This document shows positions 55,358 to 63,993 of a stretch of DNA of 64,000 bases, piece by piece. The notes beneath the pieces were generated by a model, which worked only from the letters and a program-made list of their open reading frames with translations, ran no database searches and was not told where the DNA came from. The translations under genes were made by a program, and so were the position numbers. Source of the stretch: Planctomycetota bacterium (GTDB lineage: Bacteria; Planctomycetota; B15-G4; JADJEK01); assembly GCA_016709145.1 (NCBI GenBank), contig JADJEK010000012.1:62001-126000 (forward strand), in the 5' to 3' direction. The stretch's first letter is position 1, and each line of letters starts with the position of its first letter.

Positions 55358-57540
55358 CGCCCGACCAGTGGAGGCGAGTCCAAGAACTGCTCCCGGAGCT
55401 CGAGCAACTCCCCGAGAGCGAACACGAGAAGTTCCTGGAACGTCACTGCGCCGACGACTCCACGCTCCGCGATTCCTTGCGTGACATGCTGCGCGTGAAG
55501 TCGATCACGAGAGAGAGGTTCCTGGTCCCACCGACCCTCGGCGACGGCGAGGCGGACGAGGGCACCCTCGAGCCAGGAACGACGCTCGGAGAATTCACGA
55601 TCCTCGAGCTTCTCGGCCGCGGTGGCATGGGAACGGTTTACCTAGCTCACGACGAGCGCTTGAACCGAGACGTCGCGCTGAAGCTGATGTCGTCTGTCCG
55701 ATCAGGATCGACTCGGAACGTCACGCGCTTCGCACTCGAGGCCCAAGCTGCTGCGAAGCTCCGACACGATCACATCGTGCGCGTCCACTCCACGGGGGTG
55801 ATCGGCGGCGAGCACTACATCGCGATGGAGTACATCGACGGCAAGACGCTCGCTGACGAACTCGTCGACGCCGAGAACCCCGCATCGTCCAGCTCCATCC
55901 GACCGTCAGCCAATCGCTTCCGCCTTCCACGCCGGGAGGACCGGAGGTTCACGGCGGAGATTTCGCGCATCGTGCGCGACATCGCGAGGGCGCTCCATCA
56001 TGCGCACGAGGCCGGGATTCTTCACCGCGATGTGTCACCGCGAAACGTCCTGATCGACCGCGCCGGCCGTGCATATCTCTCGGACTTCGGACTGGCCCGC
56101 GACGAGCGCTCCGAAGCGATCACCGTCGCGGGCGGATTCGCCGGCACTCCGCACTACATGAGCCCGGAACGTTGCGCTCCGCATCGCGTCACGGTCGATG
56201 CACGGACCGACGTCTTCTCCCTGGGAGTCGTCCTCTACGAGGCGCTCGCGGGCGTGCGCCCGTTCGAAGGTCAGACGATGGCGTCCATCATCGCCGCCAT
56301 CACGTCGAGAGATCCGGTCGCCGTGAGGAAACTCAATCCGCGGGTACATCGCGACCTCGAGTCCATCTGCGCAAAGGCGTTGGAGAAACTCCCGGAGCAC
56401 AGGTTCGCGACCGCCGCGGAATTCGCCGACGAGCTGGATCGATTCCTCGCGCACGAGCCGCCGAGGATCCGGCGGGTCGGAGTGATCTCCAGACTCGCGC
56501 GCCGGACGTGGAACGATCGCGCTGCTCGAACCGGGCTCGCAGTCGCTTTCTCGGCCGCACTGCTGTTCATCGGGAATTGGCACCTCACCAAACGCGATGA
56601 CCGGGCAACGGTCGTGGTCCGTGGACCGGCAGTTGCGCGATCGATCGCCGTGCTCCGCTTCAGTCCGAAAACGCTGCAATTCGAGCTGGTCAGCCGACTT
56701 GACCGCGCGCCGGATTCCGTGAACCTCGGCTTGGGTCAGTATCGATTCGATGTTCTCTCCGAGAGATCACGAGTTCTGCACTTCGAGCTCGACGTGTCGG
56801 ATGTTGATCACGCTTACGAGGTCTCGTTCCCAAACTCGGTTGACGAGACCCGCGCATCACGGATGATCCTCGTCCAGGGGGGCGAGGTAACGTTCACTAC
56901 GTACCCAACCGGATCCACAGCTCGAGCATCAGTATCGAGTTTCTATCTCGACCGACACGAGGTGACGATCGGCGACTATCGCGCGTATCTCGCCGAGACC
57001 GGTCGGCCGCCCCCCAGAGAGTGGATCTCCGACATCGTTCGTGACCGAACAGCGAGCATTCTCGAAGGATCGTCGCCGGATCAGGAGCACATCGATGCGC
57101 TTCCAATCGGTGGGGTGAGTGTCGAAGAGGCTCGCCAGTACGCACAGCACTTTGGCCTTCGACTCCCGACCGAGGCAGAAATGGAGTGGGCATTGCGGGG
57201 ACCGGAGAATCGTGATGTGCCGTGGTCTCGTTCGCCACCGAAGGAACGGACCGAAGTCCTCGAACGCGCCGTGCTCTTCGACGGTCGGCGCAACGACTCC
57301 ATCTTCGAAGGATACTTGAAGGCTGTCGCCCGCGCGGACTCCTGGCCACAGGGCGCCTCATGGTGCGGCGCTCTTCACATCATGGGAAACGTGAAGGAGT
57401 GGACCTCGACCCACCCCGTGATCTCGACATCGGGGCCCGACGCGACACTCGACTTCAATCGAGTCGTCGACTTCGGCGGCGCGTGGAATACGGCGCCAGC
57501 CCTTGAACACTCGAGTCGCCGACTCCCGCACATGCGATGA
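55354..57540 (+). CDS. Ser/Thr protein kinase with membrane segment and formylglycine-generating-enzyme-like domain
   Basis: 728 residues from ATG 55354, chosen because it overlaps the sigma stop (ATGA); ATG 55333 is in frame too. A short N-terminal helical part (~1-70) precedes the kinase domain (~75-370): GRGGMG (88-93), VALK (Lys110), HRDVSPRN (Asp226, Asn231), DFGLA (Asp244) and SPERC. The Ser in place of the usual Lys of the catalytic loop is common in myxobacterial kinases. One membrane helix (~392-409) follows, then an extracytoplasmic domain ending in a sulfatase-modifying-factor fold (~520-728: MILVQGGEVTF, GLRLPTEAEMEWALRG, MGNVKEWT). That domain looks like a sensor or ligand-binding relative of FGE. 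A secreted unknown protein follows. Confidence 0.88.
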   Translation: MTPDQWRRVQELLPELEQLPESEHEKFLERHCADDSTLRDSLRDMLRVKSITRERFLVPPTLGDGEADEGTLEPGTTLGEFTILELLGRGGMGTVYLAHDERLNRDVALKLMSSVRSGSTRNVTRFALEAQAAAKLRHDHIVRVHSTGVIGGEHYIAMEYIDGKTLADELVDAENPASSSSIRPSANRFRLPRREDRRFTAEISRIVRDIARALHHAHEAGILHRDVSPRNVLIDRAGRAYLSDFGLARDERSEAITVAGGFAGTPHYMSPERCAPHRVTVDARTDVFSLGVVLYEALAGVRPFEGQTMASIIAAITSRDPVAVRKLNPRVHRDLESICAKALEKLPEHRFATAAEFADELDRFLAHEPPRIRRVGVISRLARRTWNDRAARTGLAVAFSAALLFIGNWHLTKRDDRATVVVRGPAVARSIAVLRFSPKTLQFELVSRLDRAPDSVNLGLGQYRFDVLSERSRVLHFELDVSDVDHAYEVSFPNSVDETRASRMILVQGGEVTFTTYPTGSTARASVSSFYLDRHEVTIGDYRAYLAETGRPPPREWISDIVRDRTASILEGSSPDQEHIDALPIGGVSVEEARQYAQHFGLRLPTEAEMEWALRGPENRDVPWSRSPPKERTEVLERAVLFDGRRNDSIFEGYLKAVARADSWPQGASWCGALHIMGNVKEWTSTHPVISTSGPDATLDFNRVVDFGGAWNTAPALEHSSRRLPHMR

Positions 57541-57628
57541 AAGCGCTCGCCGACGTCGACTTCGCAACGTTTTCACACGGCTTTCGTTGTGCCGTTTCAG
57601 TTCCTCAATCCTACCTGGAGAGATCGAA

Positions 57629-58342
57629 GTGAATCGATCAGCAGCTCGACTCCTTCGCGTCATCATGTGCTTCGCAATGGCACACATGTCCGCGTGTTGT
57701 GCTATCGACCCCACGTGCGGGCGCATCTCGGAAGGCGTCGTATTCGTCGAGCCATATGTAATCGACAAGTGCGGCAGCCTCGAGCACCTGTACAAGGTCT
57801 CCGCGGACTGCGCGAAGTCGAAGTGCGACAACGACGAGCACTGCGAGGCTCTTCGCACGTACCACCAGCAGATCGTTGCGGGCATCGAGAGGATGTTCGG
57901 CGGGACGCGCTGGGTCGTCAGGAAGCCGATCAATCTTCCTAGTCCGGAAGTGATCGCCGGCATGGCCACTGCGAGCGGGGGGCAGGATTTTCGGAAGGTC
58001 AGCGATCAGGTGACACTCCCAGTTGATCTGCTGAATGCGCTCGAGGATGCCGTCTCGTCCACTCTCGGTACCGACTACACAGTCAAGATGGATAAGACCC
58101 AGACTGATTCCAATAATCGCGACGGCTCGTCTCCGCCTGGCGTCACGTATCACATCGTTCGCGGACAGAAGGTCTGTACGATTGGCGCCGTGCTCCGGAA
58201 CAAGCGCACGGGAGTTGTCGATGAGGATCCCCTCAACAGTGGTGTGGCGAACTCGGATGTCGTTCTAGTGGTCCCATTGAAGGGGAAATGCATCGAACTC
58301 GGTTTGCGCGTCTACTTCACAGCTGTCGAACTCGACGATTGA
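57629..58342 (+). CDS. Putative lipoprotein, unknown function
   Basis: 237 residues from a GTG at 57629 with GGAGAGA upstream. The N terminus (LLRVIMCFAMAHMSACC) resembles a lipoprotein signal, with MSAC in place of a canonical lipobox; a plain signal peptide is possible. The mature part has several Cys (CGSLEHLY, CAKSKCDNDEHCEAL) and ends in CIELGLRVYFTAVELDD. No family recognised. It lies 88 nt after the kinase gene and uses less biased codons than the other genes (more A/T at third positions), which suggests it was acquired separately. It may be the kinase's partner. Confidence 0.65.
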   Translation: MNRSAARLLRVIMCFAMAHMSACCAIDPTCGRISEGVVFVEPYVIDKCGSLEHLYKVSADCAKSKCDNDEHCEALRTYHQQIVAGIERMFGGTRWVVRKPINLPSPEVIAGMATASGGQDFRKVSDQVTLPVDLLNALEDAVSSTLGTDYTVKMDKTQTDSNNRDGSSPPGVTYHIVRGQKVCTIGAVLRNKRTGVVDEDPLNSGVANSDVVLVVPLKGKCIELGLRVYFTAVELDD

Positions 58343-58488
58343 TCTCCGATTCATCTAATTCGCCATTTGGCGCTCGGTTCGAGGGTGGCTTGGAACTCGT
58401 CCGGTTCTGAACCACTTACACATCGCACGGGTCACGAATGAGCATCCAGCCCAGCGAGAGACTCGCGCCTCCGACAACCTCTCGCAGC

Positions 58489-58536
58489 ACGAACCCGGGC
58501 AACGGCCCGGGTGACGGCCCGGGTGCCGGCCCGGGC
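58489..58536. repeat. 12-bp tandem array with CCCGGG core, second copy (four units)
   Basis: Four gapless 12-mers, ACGAACCCGGGC, AACGGCCCGGGT, GACGGCCCGGGT and GCCGGCCCGGGC. Read on the other strand they match the array at 27554-27613 (for example ACCCGGGCCGTC). A dispersed repeat family is indicated. Confidence 0.7.
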
Positions 58537-59001
58537 CAGTCCCTCCGCCGACCCGGGGTGCTGCTGCACCCAACCCACGGTCCGTCGCGACCTAAAGGTC
58601 GCGACGGCCTCGTATCTTCACAGAACGCGGGCTTCGCCCGCGAAACCCAGCGCGGCCGCCCGCGGCCGCATCCCCAAGAAGAAGGCCCCCACATCCACGA
58701 AATCTCCCTCCGGCCCCTTCGCGGCAAGCCCCTGCCCATCCCAAAACCAATCCCCGTCAGCCGCGCGACGGCCCCCTCGCTTCGCGCGCCAGCGCCCGCG
58801 CGCGGCATCCCGTGGGCGGACGCCGACCAAGGACTCCAAAACCACCCGCCCCCTGCGGGGGCGGGCGCGGCAACCCCAAACAGCACCCCCATCAAGCGCG
58901 CGGTCTGCGCTTCGAGGGGGCCGTCGCGCGGACCAAAGTCCCGTTCCTTCACTCCCTCGACGTAGTCCTGCGGTTCCAAGGCGCGGGGGTCCAGGGGGCC
59001 G

Positions 59002-59010
59002 CCGCCCTGC
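59002..59010. repeat. Target site duplication, left copy
   Basis: CCGCCCTGC directly abuts the left inverted repeat and is repeated exactly at 61331-61339 beyond the right inverted repeat. Nine base pairs is the duplication length produced by Tn5/IS50 transposases. Confidence 0.85.
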
Positions 59011-61330
59011 CTGACCATGTTCCACAAGTCCCCCTGCTGGACACGGACACTCCGAGCCCCTACAACCCGCCGCGTGCAGATCTGCGGCGCCGAACTCACC
59101 CTCAGACGACCGGACTTGGCTGGAACGCCACGCCGGCGGCCACAGCCGGACGGCGCTGGCCCGTGAGCTGTGCGCCCGCCATCGATCCGCGACGCGACCG
59201 GACGACCCCGAGTCACGGCCGTCCGGATCGAACTCGCCTGACGGTCGGAGGAGTTGTCGCTGCCTGCGACGACGACCCGCATTCGCGCGGTTCGCCGGGA
59301 GTCGTCCGTTGCGACCGCATCTCCCGAGTCGCTGACACAAGAAGAGTTGGCCGCGCTCGGTCCGCTGAGCGTGCATCGCGTCGAGGGTCGCCGCGACTCG
59401 GCACACGCAGCTTGGACGCGTTGCTTGGACGAGCATCACTATCTCGGCTCGGGACCGTTGTGTGGCGCTCAGATTCGCTACGTCGTCCGCGCTGGCGTTC
59501 GCGTGATCGGCGCAGCAAGCTTCTCGTCCGCGGCGCTCCACGTCGCCGCTCGCGACACTTACATCGGATGGAGTGACGGAGCTCGCAAACGCAATCGCGA
59601 TCACGGATCATGCAGAGTCGTTTCGTCTCGCGGTGAGAGTGAAAACCTCGCATCGCGTATCGCTGCTGCTGTCCTGCGTCGTCGACGATTGGGAATCTCG
59701 CTACGGAAAGCGGCCGGTGCTGGCGGAGAGCTTCGTCGACACCACGCGCTTCAGTGGCACGAGCTATCGCGCGGCCAACTGACGTACGTCGGCGAGACCA
59801 GCGGCCGCGGTCGTCAGGATCGCGAACACGATGCCGCCGCGACGATCAAGTCGGTGTGGCTGTTTCACTCGCGCAAGACTGGCAAGAGACACTGCGTATC
59901 GAGCCGGTACGCAAGCTCGATCCTGACGCGGACTGGGCGGAGGACGAGTGGGGAGCCGCAGAGCTCGGCGACGCGCGCCCGACGCGGCGCTTGGTCAAGT
60001 ACGGCAGGGCGTGCTTCGAGCGACCGACGGCGAATTTGCCGCAAGCCTGTGGCAGCGCGCGGCGACGAAGGCAGCCTATCGGCTGTTGAACCACAAGACC
60101 GCCGGCCCGACACCTTCCTCGCCAGCCACCGCGAAAGCAGCCCCGCTCGCGCGGCGCAAGAATCGGTCGATTGGCGATTCAGGACACGACGAGCCTCAAC
60201 TACTCGCACCATCCCGCCACCGAGGGCCCGGCACGATCGGCTCGCACAACGCGGCGACGATCGGACTCCAGGTCCACAGCGTGCTGCTCTCGAACTTGGC
60301 GGGCACGCTGCCCGGATTGCTCCAGATCGACGCGTGGGCCCGAGCGCCGAAGGACTTCGGAGGAGCGGATAAGCGCTACGACCGCCGATCGAGAAGAAGG
60401 AAAGTCACAAGTGGATCCGCGGCTACGAAGCTGCCGACGCCGCGGCGAAGAGACTCGATCGCACGCAGGTCGTCACCGTCGCCGATCTGAGGCCGACATC
60501 TTCGAACTGTTCGAGACCGCGCTCGAAGGCAAGGCGCAGGTCTTGGCTGTGCGGTGCAGAAACGGCGCATCCTCACACCGGAGAGCGATCTGAGGGCTAC
60601 CTGTGGAGTCGGTGCTCGAGGAGCCGATCGTCGGCGAGATTCGTCGGCGTCCCGCGCAGCGGAGTAGGAAGTCGCGCACGGCACACATCGACGACGCTAT
60701 CGCGAAGTACGCATATCGAAACCGATGGATCGCAAAGGCAAGCAGCGGGCGGTGACGGTCCGCGCGATCGCGGCGACCGAACGGGCAGAGACCGGCGGCG
60801 ATGACCCGGTCGAATGGCTGCTGCTGACGACGCTGCCGGTCGACTCCGGCCGAAAGCGCGATCGAGAAGGTCCGCTGGTACACGCAGCGCTGGCAGATCG
60901 AGGTCTTCCACCGCACGCTCAAGACCGGTTGCAAGATCGAGCGCAGGCAATCCAGCACGGCGGGAGAGCCTCAAAGCAGGACTCGCCATCGACGCGGTCG
61001 TCGCCTGGCGCGTCATGCATCTGGTGAAGCTCGGACGCGAGGTCCCCGACGCGCCGTGCACCGTCTTCTTCGAAGAACTCGAGTGGAAGGCGCTGTACTG
61101 CTTCATCCACAAGACCAAGACGCCGCCCGCAGAGACGCCGACGTTGCACGACGCTCTTCGCATGGTCGCGTCGCTGGGTGGCTTCCTCGGCCGCAAGAGC
61201 GACGGCGATCCGGGGGCTGAAACGACGTGGAAGGGACTCGAGCGGCTCACCGACATCGCGGCCGTCTTCGCGATCTTCTTCTCGTCCGCGTAGCCCGTGC
61301 CCAGCGGGGGGACTTGTGGGTAAGGGTTAG
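59011..61330. mobile_element. Tn5/IS50-like (IS4 superfamily) insertion sequence, 2320 bp, decayed
   Basis: Terminal inverted repeats are at 59011-59046 and 61295-61330. They match at 29 of 36 positions, with CCACAAGTCCCCC...GCTGG.CACGG the best-kept part (23 of 25). Perfect 9-bp direct repeats flank the element. The single gene inside encodes an N-terminal DUF4338 (DruA-like) domain and a Tn5-type DDE transposase, but its frame is broken repeatedly, so the copy cannot transpose on its own. The element lies in the gene that followed the exonuclease on the minus strand. Confidence 0.85.
59254..61293 (+). pseudogene. DUF4338-fused IS4/Tn5-type transposase, multiply frameshifted
   Basis: The protein can be followed through changing frames. 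DUF4338 part: HHYLGSGPLCGAQIRYVVRA (to ~59590), then VVDDWESRYGKRPVLAESFV and TRFSGTSYRAAN in a second frame, then TYVGETSGRGRQDREHDAA in the first. Transposase part: AEDEWGAAELGDARPTRRLV, AATKAAYRLLNHKTA, AIQDTTSLNYSHHPATEG, GTIGSHNAATIGLQVHSVL, SHKWIRGYEAADAAAKRLDR, EADIFELFETALEGKAQVL, then VEWLLLTTLPVDS, and finally SLKAGLAIDAVVAWRVMHLV to the stop at 61293. At least nine frame changes occur before 60.6 kb. All core regions of the family can be traced, so decay is by indels rather than large deletion. Confidence 0.88.
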
Positions 61331-61339
61331 CCGCCCTGC
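61331..61339. repeat. Target site duplication, right copy
   Basis: CCGCCCTGC, identical to 59002-59010, marks the right edge of the insertion sequence. Confidence 0.85.
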
Positions 61340-61367
61340 GGCCCCATGGTGCCGGCCGCACAGGCCA

Positions 61368-62075
61368 TCACCCCCATAGCGGCAGCAACGTGCCCTCGAG
61401 CTTGCGGTAGAGCTGCGCCGTCGCGCGCGAATCGCGCAGGCAGTACTCGGCGATCTCGTCGATGCGGCCGGCCTTGTAGAACGCGCCGACCTGGCTGCCG
61501 TCGATGCCTTGCTCCTTCGGACTGACGAGCCCGAAGCGACGGCACCAGAAGTCGAGCGACATGCGCTCCTGCGCGGCGCCGAAGAACGTCAACACTTCGG
61601 CAAGATCGCAATGCGCGTTGATCGCGTAACGATTCGCGAGCAGTTGCCGACTCGGCCGCAGTCCGAGCAACGCCGAGCGGATGTACAGGTACGGCAGGTC
61701 GAACGCGCGACCGTTGTAGGTCACGCAGCGGCCGAACGAATCGAGCAGTTGCCAGAACTGGGTCAGCATGTCGCGCTCGTTGCCGCGAAACACCCGCGTC
61801 GCGCCCGGCGCCGTGTCGACCCAACCGCCCGCACCCTCGTAGAGGATCGCGGACTGGTCGGAGATCACGTTGACCATGCCGATGACGATGATGCGCCCGG
61901 TCCCCGGCGACAACGCCAGGTTCTCGCGCGCGAGCACTTCCGGCGCCGCGGTCGAACCCGGGTCATGCACGAGTTTGCGCGCCTGTCGACCGATCAAGTA
62001 CTTGCGGATCGAATCGTCGAGTTCGGTCCACTCTTCGCCGACGGTTTCGAGGTCGAGCGCGATGGGAGGCTTCAT
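61368..62075 (-). CDS. PolB-type 3'-5' exonuclease (predicted)
   Basis: 235 residues. The N-terminal Exo I motif is LDLETVG (Asp8, Glu10), Exo II is TYNGRAFDLPYL, and Exo III is EYCLRDSRATAQLY, the DEDD pattern of the stand-alone exonucleases related to the proofreading domain of family-B polymerases (DNA_pol_B_exo2). It should remove nucleotides from single-stranded 3' ends; a role in repair is inferred. It lies 36 nt downstream of the ABC ATPase on the same strand. Its stop overlaps the start of the gene destroyed by the insertion sequence. Confidence 0.85.
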   Translation of the reverse strand: MKPPIALDLETVGEEWTELDDSIRKYLIGRQARKLVHDPGSTAAPEVLARENLALSPGTGRIIVIGMVNVISDQSAILYEGAGGWVDTAPGATRVFRGNERDMLTQFWQLLDSFGRCVTYNGRAFDLPYLYIRSALLGLRPSRQLLANRYAINAHCDLAEVLTFFGAAQERMSLDFWCRRFGLVSPKEQGIDGSQVGAFYKAGRIDEIAEYCLRDSRATAQLYRKLEGTLLPLWG

Positions 62076-62111
62076 GCGTGCACTTTCGTCCGGGACGCGG
62101 AGCGCGAGAGT

Positions 62112-63137
62112 CTACTCACGCCGAGCCTTCGATCGCGCGCCGTCGTTCGTCGTGCCGTACATCGTGCGCACGACCTCCTCGATCGAGGGCGCCTCGATCG
62201 AGACGTCGGCGATCGCGTGACGGCTCATGACCTCGCGGATCAGATCGGCCGGCGACTTCGCCGAGCGCTCGAAGCTCGCGCGGAATCGCCGCGGCCCGAG
62301 TTGCTCCCACTCGACCCCGACTCCACCCGACGCCGCGCGAACGACGTCGAGCGTCACTTCCTCGACCACGTCGATGCCGACGTGCATGCGACCGGCATGT
62401 CGCGCCTTCATCTCGGACAGCGCACCGTCGAACAGGATCTTGCCGCGATCGATCACGATCACGCGGCGGCAGAGCTCCTCGATGTCGCGTAGATCGTGCG
62501 TCGTCAGCAAGATCGTCGTCGCGAAGGTCTTGTTGATCTCTTTCAAGAACGCGCGGATCGAGTCCTTCGCGACCACGTCGAGCCCGATCGTCGGCTCGTC
62601 GAGGAACAGGATCGGCGGCGCGTGCAGCAGACTCGCGGCGATGTCGCAGCGCATGCGTTGACCGAGCGAGAGCTTGCGCACCGGCGTGTGCAGCAGCGGT
62701 TTCAACTCGAGGATCGCATCGAGACGATCGAGCCGCTCGGCCAGCGTGCGATCGTCGACGCCGTAGATCTTGCCGAGCAAGCGGAACGACTCGATCGCGG
62801 CGATGTCCCACCACAACTGCGTGCGCTGGCCGAACACCACGCCGATGCGCTTCGCGAACGCGCGCCGATTCGCGTGCGGAACGAGACCGTCCACGGTCAA
62901 CTCGCCCGACGTCGGCACCAGGATGCCGGTCAGCATCTTGATCGTGGTCGACTTGCCCGCGCCGTTCTGGCCGATGTAGCCGACGATCTCGCCGCGCGCG
63001 ACGTCGAACGAAATGCCGTCGACCGCGGCCAACGTGCGCGTCTTGCGATGCACGAGGTCGAGCAGGGCGCCCTTCACGCCTTCGCGGCGATCGAAGACCG
63101 AGAAGGTCTTCGTCAAGTTCGCGACGTGGATCAGCAT
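62112..63137 (-). CDS. ABC transporter ATP-binding protein, ABC-2 export type
   Basis: 341 residues from ATG 63137; the frame is open to 63176. Walker A GQNGAGKST, VFGQRTQLWWDI in the Q-loop region, LSLGQRMRCD as the signature, LFLDEPTIGLD as Walker B and LLTTHD as the switch are intact. An ~80-residue C-terminal extension (after ~250) is typical of the DrrA-like ATPases that work with ABC-2 permeases. No permease gene lies within the window on either side, although such ATPases are usually followed by two; the permeases may lie elsewhere. The substrate is unknown. Confidence 0.9.
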   Translation of the reverse strand: MLIHVANLTKTFSVFDRREGVKGALLDLVHRKTRTLAAVDGISFDVARGEIVGYIGQNGAGKSTTIKMLTGILVPTSGELTVDGLVPHANRRAFAKRIGVVFGQRTQLWWDIAAIESFRLLGKIYGVDDRTLAERLDRLDAILELKPLLHTPVRKLSLGQRMRCDIAASLLHAPPILFLDEPTIGLDVVAKDSIRAFLKEINKTFATTILLTTHDLRDIEELCRRVIVIDRGKILFDGALSEMKARHAGRMHVGIDVVEEVTLDVVRAASGGVGVEWEQLGPRRFRASFERSAKSPADLIREVMSRHAIADVSIEAPSIEEVVRTMYGTTNDGARSKARRE

Positions 63138-63159
63138 GAGGTCCGTTCGGGTCCGACGA

Positions 63160-63993
63160 TCATCCGCCGGTGACACGAAGCACGAGCACTGCCTGTTGGC
63201 TTCCGGAGCCCGACGTGCGCGAGAACAGCGTCGTGGTCACGTCGTTGTGCTCTTGCGCGTGGTTCGCGATCAGGAACGGCTGGCCGATCGGCGCGACGAC
63301 GGTCGTCGTCATGCTCGTCACCTTGACCGTCTCACCGCCGTCGCCGAGGCCCGAGAACACCGGCGTCAACGACACCTGCGCGTAGCCCTGGCCCGCCGGT
63401 CGCACGAGGACTTCCATCGACGTCCCCACCATCTGCCCGGCCGGGAACAACACGACGCCACTCACTCCCGGCACGGAGAACGGCGCCGCATAGCGCACTT
63501 GCCCGACCTGGATGCTCGCCGGATAGTCGGCGACGGTGACGAGCATGATCTGCTCGCGCGAGCTGCTCTTCGAGTTCTTCAACGCGACGTTCAGGTTGGC
63601 GGAGAAATTGCCCTTCGTCACACCGACCCGCACGCCGCCCGGCACCGTCGGCGGAGCGCCACCGCCGACCGTCCAATGCTCGTCCGCGTACTCGAACATG
63701 CTCTCGATCGTCAGCGAGTCGTTGGCGTCGACCCAGATGCGCTCGACGTCGATGCGGTAGTTGCCCTCGGGGAGCGGCAGGGTGCGCGCAGCCTCGATCT
63801 CTTTCATGGCCTGATCGAACGGGTCGCCGGACTTCGCGGCGGACGGCTGCGACCCGGAGCCCCCGGACGACGGCGCGGGCGATCCCGACTGCGACAGGGG
63901 TGGCGGCGACTGCGGTTGACGTTCTTCGTAGTGATACGACCTGCAGCCCAGAGCTGCCACGAGTCCGACGCACGCGATCCATGCGGTCTTCAT
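63160..63993 (-). CDS. Lipoprotein with secretin-like C-terminal region
   Basis: 277 residues from the ATG at 63993, complete within the window. A lipoprotein signal (WIACVGLVAALGC, Cys17) is followed by a Ser/Pro/Gly-rich linker (to ~55). The region ~65-277 contains SLTIESMFEYADEHW, VALKNSKSSSREQIMLVTVA, GTSMEVLVRPAGQGYAQVSL and TTVVAPIGQPFLIANHAQE. The last segments resemble the TT-x-V-x-x-G-x-P/T-hhh strands of the secretin C domain, but there is no N-terminal secretin part, so pore formation is unlikely. It may be a relative adapted to another envelope role. It is immediately upstream (23 nt) of the ABC ATPase. Confidence 0.65.
   Translation of the reverse strand: MKTAWIACVGLVAALGCRSYHYEERQPQSPPPLSQSGSPAPSSGGSGSQPSAAKSGDPFDQAMKEIEAARTLPLPEGNYRIDVERIWVDANDSLTIESMFEYADEHWTVGGGAPPTVPGGVRVGVTKGNFSANLNVALKNSKSSSREQIMLVTVADYPASIQVGQVRYAAPFSVPGVSGVVLFPAGQMVGTSMEVLVRPAGQGYAQVSLTPVFSGLGDGGETVKVTSMTTTVVAPIGQPFLIANHAQEHNDVTTTLFSRTSGSGSQQAVLVLRVTGG

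Larger units (their letters stand above)
58618..61368 (-). pseudogene. Remnant of a gene interrupted by the insertion sequence
   Basis: On the minus strand an ATG at 61368-61366 overlaps the exonuclease stop (TGATG) and would begin MACAAGTMGPQGG. The frame meets the insertion sequence at once and, if the element and one target copy are removed, continues at 59001 as GPLDPRALEPQDYVEGVKER and DGPLEAQTARLMGVLFG. After about 58830 a different frame looks more protein-like (DWFWDGQGLAAKGPEGDF, ending GFAGEARVL at 58618), so there may also be a frameshift. The product is not recognised. The reconstruction is by eye and tentative. Confidence 0.4.

Noticed and set aside
56020..56050. Kinase inactivation because HRDVSPRN has Ser in place of Lys
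   Set aside because: The same substitution is common in myxobacterial-type kinases, and the other catalytic residues (Lys110, Asp226, Asn231, Asp244) are present.
59254..59875. A Druantia anti-phage defence gene (DruA)
   Set aside because: The DUF4338 domain is followed by a Tn5-type transposase inside terminal inverted repeats, and no other Druantia gene is present; it belongs to an insertion sequence.
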